This document shows, one piece after another, positions 12,627 through 24,371 of a stretch of 64,000 bases of DNA. The notes beneath the pieces were generated by a model. The model was given only the letters and a program-made list of their open reading frames with translations. It ran no database searches and was not told the DNA's origin. The stretch covers positions 123,088,337-123,152,336 of the forward strand of contig CM067083.1 of assembly GCA_034008185.1 (NCBI GenBank). Reading direction: 5' to 3'. Position 1 is the stretch's first letter. Each line of letters opens with the position of its first letter. The DNA comes from Gorsachius magnificus (Eukaryota > Chordata > Aves > Pelecaniformes > Ardeidae). Position numbers and translations under genes: made by a program.

Positions 12627-15600
12627 AGATTCTTGGGGTAGGGCAGGGCCCCATTTCTGACTCATTGGACACCTGATTTAGTGAAGCTCTTCCAAGTAAC
12701 CAAGAGACAGCTGGGCTGGGTATACACAGCTGTGGATACAGAAAGGGCCGCTACTGGAGCCAGTAAAAGAGGGAAGGATGAGGGGAATGGATTCATGGCA
12801 CCTCTTCCATGCATCAGTGGGAGCACAAGTGTCCACATCAGTGTGTGGCAGCATGGGTGCTTCTTTCAGGCAGTCTTTTGGGCTTGACTCCTTAACAAGA
12901 ACTTCACGTCAGCCTTCCTACTGAAGTTAAAGCCACATTTACTTGAAAACAACTGTAGTGGAAAAGCTGGGGTAGTTTTCTCATCTTGCACAACCTCATA
13001 GCTGCAGCTGTTGGCAGTCAGTTGGTTGATCTATAGATCCAGGTGGGCTCAGAAACCTTCTGTGAGTGCTTCATGTAACTCAGCTCTCTAGAAAGGAGTA
13101 TCCACACCTAAATAATTTAATGTAGGACATCTCACCCAGCCTTACATGTTACACATTGTCTTTTTGATGATATAATATGTAATACAGCTGTATTGCCTCA
13201 AGTGTCCTCTTATCTGCTCTTTCTGCATGAACGTGGGCTCTTCCATCTACCTGCACTGACAGCTTTCAGGCTCTGGTGGTGGCTGGTGTTTGCAAGGAGC
13301 TCTTGGACTTGCCGTTGGGAGGCTGGCATCTGTGGGCTGTGTTAATTATTAATCCCCCCCATAAATAAAAACCAGTATTTCCCCCCTCCCCACAGCTCAC
13401 TTTAAGGCAGAACGCCTAATTTCCTTCCCTGAAAATGTTGTACTGAGAAGTGCCAACCTAAGGAGGCCAAGTGGAGTCATCCTCTGCCCCAGTTAACAGT
13501 TTGTACTAAAGCCTTATAGAAAAAAAAGGAGGATATTTTTCTAATTGCTAGATTCAGTGAATAGAGGAGCCTACAGGGCAAGTTTGACTCAATCCATAAT
13601 CTTGCAGCTAAAATCTTTTAAGTTCATACACTCCAATTTCTTAAAGGGAGTAACTTGCAAAGGTGTCTTCCTTCTATGAGTCATCAAGAAAATCTATGTA
13701 AGGGAAAGAAATATGTGGAGGATGCTTGGCAATATATTCTTCCTTTACACGTTACCCAGCCCCTTCAAACCAAAGCAATGCACCCATCAGAGTTGAAATA
13801 AAAGCAGACCCGTGTTTCAGTTCAAAATGCTATTTTGTGATGTGAAAAAACAAATCTTTAAGAGTGTGCTTGGCAAACAGCAGGAGACGTCCACTTTGTG
13901 GACAAGTATGAAGCCACTTGCAGCTTTCAGACCCTAAGAGAGAGCATATTTCTTGTCACACGCACACACCCCTGGTTGGGGATGTTTGTCCAAAGTACTT
14001 TGCCTGCCGGATCTACGAGCATGGCATTCGATCCCCTAATTTAGCCAGAAAAGATGGGTATTGAGTGAGATACCAAGAGAAGCAGCAAAGATACCTCCAG
14101 GTAGGGATTTGTCCTGGTTGGTTTCCAGTTTAGCTCAGTTGTGTGCCCTTTAGCTGGTTACATTTAGGTGAACTGAATCCCACCAAAAGTGGGCAGGATT
14201 TACTATGCTTCCAAATCATTTCCCACCATGGCTTATGGTGAGACTTGTCCTCTTTCTGCTCTGCCAGCGAACATTCCAAGTTATCTCCTTCAGCATAGCT
14301 CCATGCTTGCTCAGCAGCCCCTGTCAAAGTGGCCCATATCCACATCAGGCATTCCCCTCCCAGGTCTAAGGGTATCAGGCTGCCATTCGGAGTGGGACCT
14401 GCTCAAGAGAGGGGGGAATTTGATTTTTTTTAAGTGATACACACTTTCTGTGACAGTCTTCTGGTTGCTCCAGGGGTTCACAAAAAATGTTTGAAAATGA
14501 ATGCACAAGCAATAAGCCTCTGTGTGTTTTCCTAAGGGATAAGGTCATTCTTCAGCTAGGTGAAAAGCAAATAGTAAAATCTGAGCTACGACAGTGACTT
14601 GTTTAGTAGATTCACAGAGTGAGCTGGTAACAATCACATTGGCTTCTTCTCCTGCTCATTAGCAATCTGTTCTGGTCAATTCTCCTCATTTTCTTTAATT
14701 CAGCCATGACATTGTAAATGACATGAGAATAAAGCTCCCAGATTGCCACCGTTTACAGAACAGATTGGGAATTAGACTCCTTCCAGGGCACCACTTCCTA
14801 CCTTTGCAAGAAGATTGGGAGATGTTTGAGCAGCAGCAAAGGGGCTGCCTTATCAAGAGCTTCAAACTTGTTTTTCTCTGTGTTTCCTGTCAAGCATCTG
14901 AGAGCTCCTTACATTCCTGATAATATGTGGCTCCTGCATCCTGGAGTATGAAGGTATCATGCCCTTCCTTTGCTGTGCATACCACCTCATGGATGAGGAT
15001 TGTCCAATGGCCCAAAGAAGAACTTTTACCAACCACCCATATGCTCAACCTTATTGGAAAAGTTTTCCTGTATGCAACCTGGTTCCTCGTTGCTGTAGTT
15101 AAACCCACTGCTTCTCATCTTCATGTCTTTTCTCCTGTGGAAGCACCAGGTACACATTGTCCTGGACTGACAGACTAACTTTAAAAGCTGGGAAGCCCGA
15201 GGCTATTCCAAATCCCTCCCAAGCTATTGTGATGAGAATTAACTGAAGACCCCCAGTCATCCAGGTGCCTTAACAAGTCTCCTTGTGGGAGTGCAGACCA
15301 AGCAGCCAGATCCCACCAGGTACCAAGACCGGTCACACCAACGCCCAGTCACTTCACTGGTACCGCCTTTCATGCCACGTATCTGCTGTTGCCTGAAAAG
15401 AGCAACAGAATCCATCAAGGGGCTGCCCTTCTACTGAAGCCTTGTTTCGTTGGCCACCATCAACAAGTCCAAGCTGATATGCATGAGCATATGTTGGTGA
15501 ATGAAGCCTCAAGCATTCCCAGGGTGTGCTGCTTCCCCTTGGCCATCATAAAGGGAGGGGAAATGGCTTATCTTTCTTTTGCTTATCTTTAACCCCAGTA

Positions 15601-15689
15601 GATTCCCCTACTGTAGTCCTCCCCCTTTGTCTGCCCTCATGCACTACTAATACCCTTAGAACACAGGCTATTTCTCAGAGTTGTTTTAT

Positions 15690-16260
15690 CAACATTAAAA
15701 GTCATTAGAAATCGATGGAAAATTTTCCCTTGGAGATGACTACTTCGCAGGAAACGCTTCTGATTTACTTTCCCCCTTTTTTCCCTCCCTTCCTAAATGG
15801 CATTATTTCTAAATGGGCTCTAATATCAATATCAATGTTAGTAGGATCCATTGATTAAGCTGTGAATCAAAGCTCACTGCTGTGTTGGATATACATATGT
15901 TAATGACAGTTGCGTTAAGCCAAATTTAGCAGCTGGATTCTTCAACATCCCTTTGTTTTGTATCTACCTCACTATGATTTCTTTGATTTCTAGTGATTTA
16001 GTGTTGTATACAATGTCAGAGGTGATATGTAGATAAAAATATATATATATATATACAAATATATATTTTTTGCTTTGCAATAAAGCTCAAAGCTATAACA
16101 TGAATATTCACAAAATGTCATAATCTTTATTGTAATGTTCCCTTCTTAGTTGTAAAATCCTGTCTGGATCCTATTTTCCTGTACGCTAGAATCAATATTG
16201 TGTTCATGAGTGAATGGTTATTATTTCTGTTACTTTTCCATTTAAGTGATGTTTCTGAGA
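15690..16260 (+). terminator. Possible polyadenylation region
   Basis: An AT-rich stretch leads to GCAATAAAGCTC with the canonical signal AATAAA at 16,079-16,084. T/GT-rich sequence follows (TCTTTATTGTAATGTTCCCT). This order fits a plus-strand 3' end. No upstream coding exon is visible, so it would have to belong to a distal 3' UTR or a non-coding RNA. Chance is a fair alternative. Confidence 0.3.
16036..16071 (+). repeat. (AT)n microsatellite
   Basis: About ten AT units followed by ACAAATATATATT; directly upstream of the AATAAA at 16,079. Confidence 0.85.
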
Positions 16261-19200
16261 TGTGAGATAGACACCAGAATTGTCAAACATGAATTGGCCT
16301 GTTTGTAACTGGAATCAAACAGTGAAAATGAAAGAAAATAATTTGCAGTCCTGATCTTTCAATTTTGGTTTGTCTGATCTTAACATTGAATTTGGCAGGA
16401 GGTGGAGAAGGAGCAAAAAAAAAGGGGCTATTAGGAGTGATGAAGGAAAAATATGTTAATCTGTTTCCATTTGGGTCAAGAGGGGATTCGTTCTTTGAAA
16501 TAATTGAAACGTAGCACTTCCCTGAGCACAGGGACCACCTTCACCAAAATTAACTCCAGCCCTTGAAAAGTTGTGCATGTAATGGCAGTCACTGACCCAG
16601 TCACTAATCCAGGTCCTTTCTGTGGGAATGGGGAGAGACAAAAATTTCCTTAGGACAATTCACCCCATGCTAAGACACTTGTCTAAGGCATGTGGGATGC
16701 ATCTCCTTCAGGGATGGCTGTCTCTTTCCATCCCTGTGGATGGAGCTGAGAAAATGACTTCACATTAGACACCTCAACTTTATGGGCTAAAATCAAGTTC
16801 AAGGACTCCCATTGCCAGTGCACAAATATCATCCTAGCAAGTGAAAACTGTCTCAATTTTTGGTCATGTGCATTCTTCTGAACCACATAGTACCATGTGC
16901 TCTGTCAATGGAAGGGAAAAGAAGGTGGGAGCTCCTGGTACAGTGAGCAGGACTTTGCCTACTTCTTCTATGGTCCTGTGGTGGAAAATGTCCTCAGACC
17001 CAGTGACCAGCCAGCAATACCGTAATGACCAACATGGCACAGAAATGCTGGCTGAGTCCTGTGGTGTGAGAAGGAGCGTCAGGGAGGACTGTTGAGGTGG
17101 ACTGGACCTCTCATCTGTTTATTCCCAGTAAAGCCTTTCTGAGAGCCTCACAGCTTGATCCTGCTGCCTAAAATGTGAGGGGGCAAAGCCCACATCTGCC
17201 CAGTGCAATCCTTCTTCAACCCCCATGCTGCTCCCATAGGCTGAAATTAGAAAAAAAAAAAAAAAAAGCATTGAGCCCCAAATGCTGGGACTCTTTGCTT
17301 GATTAGAAAATATTTCCATGGATCTGAAACATTGACTTCACTGGGAGCAGAATGAGGTGAATCCTCTCCATTTCCTTTCCACCAGACTGTGGGGAACGTA
17401 ACATTTTCCCCCACCACTTTGTCAAAGCAAACAAAAAAATAGTGACCAGACAGAATTGGACACAAATGGAGTATGACATATTTCTTTTTTAAAGCAAGGA
17501 GAAAAAATACTACTGAACTGAAATCCAGCTGTTCTGTCAGGAATAAAAAAAAAAAGAAAGATACAGGAAATGAAACCCAAATATGAATAAAACTCAGTGA
17601 AGAAAATGCCATTGGGTTTCACCTAAAGCACAAGACAGGACTGCAAAACACGTATTTAGAGTCCATTTCACAAGACCCCTTCGGTGTAGTCTTCTCTCTA
17701 AAATTGGCACAATTGTTCAGTACAAACAGCATTTTTTTTTTCCTCATTCTGATCTGGTGTCTGTACAAATCTGGCTTGGATTTTTGTTTGGTTTTATTAT
17801 TTTTGTTGCCTGTTCCCAGCTGTTTCTATTTTTATGGTGTAGTATTTTGTCTATATGGAATGAAATACAAACGTGGTCACGAAGTTGTATAGGAGAGGGA
17901 ATTACAGGTTGGACTTGAAAAAAAGAAAATCTAACGATGAGAAAAATATCTCTATGAAAAGTACGCTTCCAAAGTGTGTGTTTGAATTTGAGCATTTCGT
18001 CATTCTACTGAGCTTTTTGAAAGGTTTATTTTGAAATAATGAGACTTGATGAAGGTTGAGGGTTTTGAGATACCAAAAAGCACAATTATTGTTGAACAGC
18101 TACAATTTTATTGAGGTTCCATTATGTTACTTCATTCTTTGCCCATCTGAACATTATAATCCTCAGATTCTGACATGAAACATATAATCCTTTATTTCTG
18201 TTCATTAATCATCTTGCATTAGGCAAAAGGAGAGATGCAGCTGCTTCATTTCTGCTCAGAAATCATGAAGAATTCCCAGTCTTATTTGTTCTTTATTTGT
18301 TTTAGAAATAGGGTTAAATTTTATATTTAGTGGTTATTCTCTTTGAAACCTACTGTAAAGTCAAAAAGGTCTCCTTTTAACTGAGTGAGAAAGAGTCTAT
18401 CCAGTAAATGGAAAGGACAGCTTGGTTTTTTATCACATCTGCAGTGAAATGGGGTTTGCGAAGGACTAGGTCATGCAAATCACTTCTTGTTCTGATTTGG
18501 TCATGCTGATAAATGTTAAAGAGGGGCCAGGTTCATCCTGGTTGCACCCCACAACTGCAGGCATAGGGGCTGGATGAAGCAACTGTCTGAAGTAGCATTA
18601 ACAGTGTCCTCAGATGTTCAGAGGGCCAGCGGGTTGCTTGATGAAACGGAAAAGTCTTAAGCATTTCTTTTTCTTCACCTCTTTGTCTGAAAGGAGCCTA
18701 GATTTTCTTCCCTTACTCTCACAAATATTTCCAATGATGCTTCTGGGATGCCTTTGGTTTTGGTCATGGAAGCATTTTCTTGTCACATCTTCTTGCATTG
18801 CTACTGTGGTCATATCATGACTATTTGCTAATGCTGACTTTGAGGTTTTGTGCCCTGCTGTAGCCTCGGCTCTGCTTTACTGAGAAGCTCTGTGTGTGTC
18901 TTACATCATGTGCAATATCTCTGTGGAGGAAAGAGTGGTTCTTCTAGCTTCATGCTCACAGCTGTGCTCTCTGCCCTTTTCAGGGTGGTAAGGCTGTTCA
19001 TTTCTATAAAGGTCCAATTTATTTTGGCCGAAAAATTTTCCTTTTACTGCAACTCTGTAAATGTGGGAGAGCTTTACCAGCTTCAGTGGAGCTGACTCAG
19101 CATTTATCCTGGCATAGAGTAGCAGCGTGCGTTAGTGAGAAGGGTGTGCTGTTTGAGTGGGTGTTGCCTCTCTGTTGCCTGTTGCATGACAGATGAGTCA

Positions 19201-22017
19201 TAACAAGTTGATATAATAGTATTGGGACTGTCTTCTGCTGTCTCACTAAAGAGAAGATTTGGGTAAAGGGTTGAGCAGGTTCTGGCAATGGAGCCCTTAC
19301 AGAAACTAAGACTCATTTGATTTGGATCACAGGTCTCCTGAGATCCTTTAGGGAGCAGAGCATTGACAGAGGCTTTCACCTGTGGGACTCTGTTTTATTT
19401 TCTCTCGGTTATCTCCTGAGGTTTGGAGGCACAGAGCTCTACAAAGAATCAGAGTTGGCTTACTCACTGCTCAGGTCAAGTCAAGTTGGCAGCTAGTAAG
19501 GGAGATAGCCATGCTGCTAGGAGGCAGACTTGTGTCCAAAGTATGGAGGTGAAACCATGATTTGAGGGCTTCTGGGTCCCTTAATGGCTGTATCGTTGGG
19601 CATCAGGACATGCCCAGGCTCATATCCTGAAGGGGAAACCAGTTCACCATCAAAAGATCCCACTAAAGATACCAGAGCTTAAAATGTATAGAAAAAGTGC
19701 TGCAATTCTAGCCCATTGAAATCCTTCTCTGAAATATGCACTTAGCAAAGGGGGCTAAAGACATAATGCCTGAGGTGGCAACTGTGAAGCTTTATTTGTT
19801 ATGCCCATTCCATTTAAAAGGTGGTTGGTCAAATAAATGGTGGATCATCTTAAACCTGAAGAGAATTAGCCTGGAATCACCAAAGCGGTCATGCCATTCA
19901 GTCCACAGTCCTTCCTGGTCATAATCTTGACTAGATATACATGGAGGAGGTGTAAGGCTGGTAGATGCTGAAAGGATAACCTTCCCCTTACTCAGTAGGC
20001 CTGTCCCATCTCTGAGGCTGGCTTGAGTCTCAAACATGCACCTTGAATTATTTGTCTGAAGTGATAACGGCAATAGCTGTGAGGACACTCATCTCTTCTT
20101 GGTGCCAGTCCTTCTTTGGATCATTAGCTCAACACCTATGACATCACTTGGCAGCGAATTTCTTACAGACCTGCCTGGGCACCAGATGAGCATTATACTG
20201 CCCAGCCAATTTCAGTCTTCAAGAGGGACAACCAAACTACCTTGCTGGTGGACCTGCTTGGGGTCTCACCTCATAATCTGGCATGCTCTTTATTTACTGC
20301 TGAGATGCAGGGTGAGGGGTTGAATAACATTTGGATGTGCTCTGAAGATGTAAGAGGTCTAGACTTGATAAGAGCCACAGTTTATTATCCCATTCCTGTC
20401 AGGTCCCTTGTCTACATCCACACTAATAAATTAAACTGCGCAGGACCTGGGTACAGGCACCGGCACTCAGTTGTCAACATTGTTCAACAGTAAGCGAGGT
20501 CCTTGGCATGGATTTGGCTGGAGACAGCCAGCATTGACCCAAACAATCCCCTACCTGAGGATTTAGCAGGGGTTCTGGAGACAACAGCAACTTTGGTTGC
20601 GGACACTCTGTCTTGGAGGCAGAAGGACACTATCAGAGGGAGAAAGAATGGACTGTGGCAGTGTTTTTTTTAATTATAGATATAGCCAACATGAACCTTG
20701 CCAGCTTCTAGTTAAATGGCATGGCAAGCTATGGTGTGGTAGTCAAGAAGAGGTAATATTAGAGTAGGCCTGCAACCAAGTCCCTGCTTAATAAGAAAGG
20801 CAAGGTTTGAGGGAGAGATCATATCTTTTACTAGAAATATATATTTTATTATTAAAATATCTCCCCCTTTAAACCATGCCTCTTGTATTACCTTAAACCA
20901 TGCCAGCTAGCAAAATGTGACTAGGAAGTGCTTACAAGTGTTTTACATTGGATTTTGTCTCTGCATTGTCATTCTAGAGTTAACAAACTTTTGTGTCCCT
21001 TTTAGTCCTTATGGCCTGCACCCTGTTCTTATCCCAGGATACACAGCAAACCAAGAGACTTCAACTTTGCAAGGTGCCAAAGGTTTCTTATGAAGTCCAA
21101 AAATACCATCCCTGCCTTCCGTGGGAGCTGAGGGGATCAGTATGTTCCAGGAAGAGCCCAGAATTTTTTTGCTCCATGCCTTGCCTTTGTTATGCTGCCA
21201 ACAGAGCCTCAAGGACAGCATATGGCCTTGTTACACTGCTTTTTTTTCTAAAAAAAAATAAAGACTCCACAGTGCTGCATGAGTTTTAATGGTGTAAAAT
21301 GTGCTGTGTGTATGTGCATTCCCCTCCGACAAGCAAGGTATTTCTGCAGAATTCATCAGCTTCAGAGCAGGCTGCATTTTCCTGCAATAATTCCTTGGTT
21401 TTGAGGCTAGGGGAATGGTCACTTCCCCCCAGTCCAAGACAGATTTAAAATGTAATTCTTTGCCTTTTTCCCAAAATACTTCTTCAGCTCCAATGCCCAC
21501 TAGGAACTCAGCCTTGGGCTTTCTCAAAACTCACAGCCAAGAGCGCCGAAAGAATTTGCATCAACTGAGCCTCGAGGAAGTATTCAGCATGGCAACCTGA
21601 GGTTGGGTTAAGAGTTCACAGATCTGGTAAAGCAGATGGCTGCACATCTCTCTGAATTGCTTGCATTTGCTCACTCCATCAGACCCTGTATTCGGTGCAC
21701 CAGAGGCTTCTGCATTATTACTTTTTTCTATAAATATGAAACTTTTTTTACTGGAGAAAACAAATTCTCCCCTCTTTACATCATGACACAAGCAACCTTG
21801 ATCTGTATCAGCCAAATGTAGGTAATTCCAACAGCAGAGATCACCTGTAACACTTTACTGGAGCAGTGCCTGGCTTACATGGAACAAAAAAGCCAGCTGA
21901 AATGAATCTGGTATTAAAAATTATACCAAATGGCACCATTTTTAAAAATGGAGAATTTCAAACCAACGCAGGAAAGAGAGGTTGGTACCAGTGAGGAACA
22001 CAGATGAGCGCTGTGTT

Positions 22018-22063
22018 GGAGGCTGATCTTAGTTGTTTAAGATCAGTTACCTCTGCACTGACG
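22018..22063 (+). repeat. Left arm of a long-range inverted repeat
   Basis: The 24 bases at 22,018-22,041 (starting GGAGGCTGATCTTAGTTG) recur exactly on the opposite strand at 23,664-23,687. A weaker match continues inward through TACCTCTGCACTG. The two may be copies of one unnamed dispersed repeat or the arms of a larger element. Confidence 0.7.
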
Positions 22064-22975
22064 TACAACATCGCTACTCTGACACAACACTTTCAGTCAT
22101 GACTTTCCCTGCATCAAACTATTTGGCTGAAATTGCCAATGGAGATGTTCCTTGGAGCCCACTGTTGCTTCAGCCTCCATGATGAGATACTGGGACAATG
22201 GACAAAAATTCTTTAGCTCTGCTGTTCCATCCGTTAGCATTAACATTTCCAGCCTATTTGCTTTGAGATCCATTTGATGTACAAAGTAATTGAAGAAACT
22301 ATTCTCTGCTCACTTCTCATTTGGTCTAGTCTGAAAAACTGCTTAAGAAATGATTAAAGTCTAGTTATTTTCATGTCCCATGGCTACATCTACAGTTTAT
22401 TTAGCTACTTGAGGAGTTCCAGAAGATATGTCCTTTCAACTTGCAACTTTAGCAGCCCCGTGTGCAGTCAGATGTTCTTTCCTAGGTGTGTCCAGGCTGT
22501 GTTATCATGGTAGGATCTCAGGTTGGTTGCTTTTGCAGGCACTAGGAAGAACACAATGAGAATACCCTGACATTTTAGTTCTTGGAAAATTTGTCTTAGC
22601 AGCAATAATGTAAAGCTTTTAGTGCATGGCTTATTTACTCATCTTTGTTAAGGTATCTTTCATCTCCATCACCCTGACAGTTAGTCACCCCTCTGTACCT
22701 TACATGGGCATGTGTGAAGCAAGATATTGGTACTCTGTCATTCTCCCATGGCAATTTTATTTCTTCCCCTTGCTCTTTAGCAAGAACTAAAAGGTGTCCC
22801 ACAGATCTCCAGGAGGAATCTCTGAAGTTTTAAGATTTTGACTGAATCTTCACTAGAAATAGGATCTCTTCCATGTGAGTGATTCTTGGTCCTTGGCCTT
22901 TCTGTTTGGTCCATGACATCCTGGCTGCCTTTGGGAGGTAAAAAAATGCAAAACTGAGTAACTTTGCAATCTAAG

Positions 22976-23020
22976 GTGAGATTCATTTCACCTGACTTTA
23001 GATATCTACAGTGTGGATGC
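22976..23020 (+). repeat. Copy 1 of an old dispersed repeat
   Basis: GAGATTCATTTCACCTGACT followed by TTAGATATCTACAG is similar to 24,332-24,371 (AAGATTCACTTTATCTGACT, TAGATAACTA). Elements with this wording are scattered in bird and reptile genomes; I cannot name the family. Confidence 0.45.
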
Positions 23021-23564
23021 CCCATATGAGTAGATTAATGAATGGAGGCCACTTTTACAGCCTGTAGAAAGGAATATGCGCTCTTGGGATGCAATTCCTG
23101 TCATTGTAAAGCAGCTGCCTGCACTTTGTCACTTTGTCAGATGAATCATGTCCTAGAAATGTCTGTGTCTGTCTTGACTTTAGAAGCCCAAGGTACTAAC
23201 TCAAATACAAGCATCAATCTCTGTTGAGATAATGAGGCTCCCAGTGTCTCAAGACCAAAATCAGTTTTTGAGGTGTACTCTGCAGACATCTTACCTGCCA
23301 AGGTGATCTTGTTTCTTACACTCTTTAGGGGTGTGGAAGAAAAAGAACTTCTCATGTTCAATATTATGAGTCAAGTTGATGACATTACCATTTCTATTTC
23401 TGCAAAACATCTCTTTGGAACCTTAATGGCCAGTTTACACCTTGCTTGTACAGCAGCACTTCCAAACAGTCTAGTTTTTATCTTCTCCCCCAACTCAGGG
23501 TTTCAGTAGAGAAGTGCCACCTGCTGAAACTCTAGAGTCGCTTTTAGTCTTGGTCTTCTACCCA

Positions 23565-23613
23565 GACTTGGTCATAGTCAATAGTCATAGATTATGACTT
23601 GGTCATAGTCAAT
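23565..23613 (+). repeat. Local 18-bp direct repeat
   Basis: GACTTGGTCATAGTCAAT occurs at 23,565-23,582 and again at 23,596-23,613, separated by 13 bp that is itself similar (AGTCATAGATTAT). It looks like a small recent tandem duplication. Confidence 0.85.
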
Positions 23614-23640
23614 TTTGCTTAAATTGTGAATGCAAATAAG

Positions 23641-23687
23641 CTTGCAGTGCAAGGTAGCACAGCCTTAAACAACTAAGATCAGCCTCC
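23641..23687 (-). repeat. Right arm of the inverted repeat
   Basis: This is the reverse complement partner of 22,018-22,063: 24 exact bases (23,664-23,687) plus a weaker extension with CAGTGCAAGGTA. The arms are about 1.6 kb apart. Confidence 0.7.
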
Positions 23688-24331
23688 AAAGGGGCAATGT
23701 AAGGTCCTTCAGCACCTCTTCCAGATTTTTACTGCAACATATAAAAACAATTCAAAGGCTTGAACTGCAGTGTCTGCTACCTTACAGTCAGAGAGGAAAT
23801 CTTTCTCTGTACCCATCTCTCTTGCACAAAACTGACATCTTTTTTTCTAGCAAAACAAATGGCATCATTTGTTCTCATCTTCCAAAGGGGGTTTAGCGGG
23901 CTAACGTCAAGGATCCAGTGTTGAGACATTCCCTGTGTTCCATAAAGCACAGATCTTGCAGATTTCTTTGTGAACACCTTGCTGGAATCTGGACTCTGTG
24001 AGCTGCTCCAGCAATCAGTGTCCTTTCATGACCCAAAGAACAAGATGCGTTTGGTTCCCAAAGCCACTAAGACTACAGTAAAAGGCTGCTCACAGGTGAC
24101 CCAACTGGGAAAACAAACTGCAGGTGCATTTAGACAAGAGGAACTGTTCCGCTGTGGAAAAGAAGCTGTGATGCCTTGGCATGAAATGAAAGAAGAAAAA
24201 ATTAAGATATCTGTTACTCCAAGATGGATTGGTAAGTTAAAGATGGAATAAGCCAGCATTGAAATGTGCCAGTACTTTAGAAAATCCAAAGCTCCGCAAA
24301 TTTTTAAGAGCTGGGACAGAATGAGTATCGC

Positions 24332-24371
24332 TGGTAAGATTCACTTTATCTGACTTAGATAACTAAAAGTT
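24332..24371 (+). repeat. Copy 2 of an old dispersed repeat
   Basis: GGTAAGATTCACTTTATCTG followed by ACTTAGATAACTAAAAG aligns with 22,976-23,020 with a handful of differences. Confidence 0.45.

Larger units (their letters stand above)
12627..22017. other. No gene recognised
   Basis: Long CpG-poor sequence. Besides the possible poly(A) region at 15.7-16.3 kb it holds an A17 run (17,251-17,267) and nothing I can name. The wording at 20,398-20,440 (CCTTGTCTACATCCACACTA) hints at a relic of the GTCTACAC class of DNA transposons. Confidence 0.5.
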
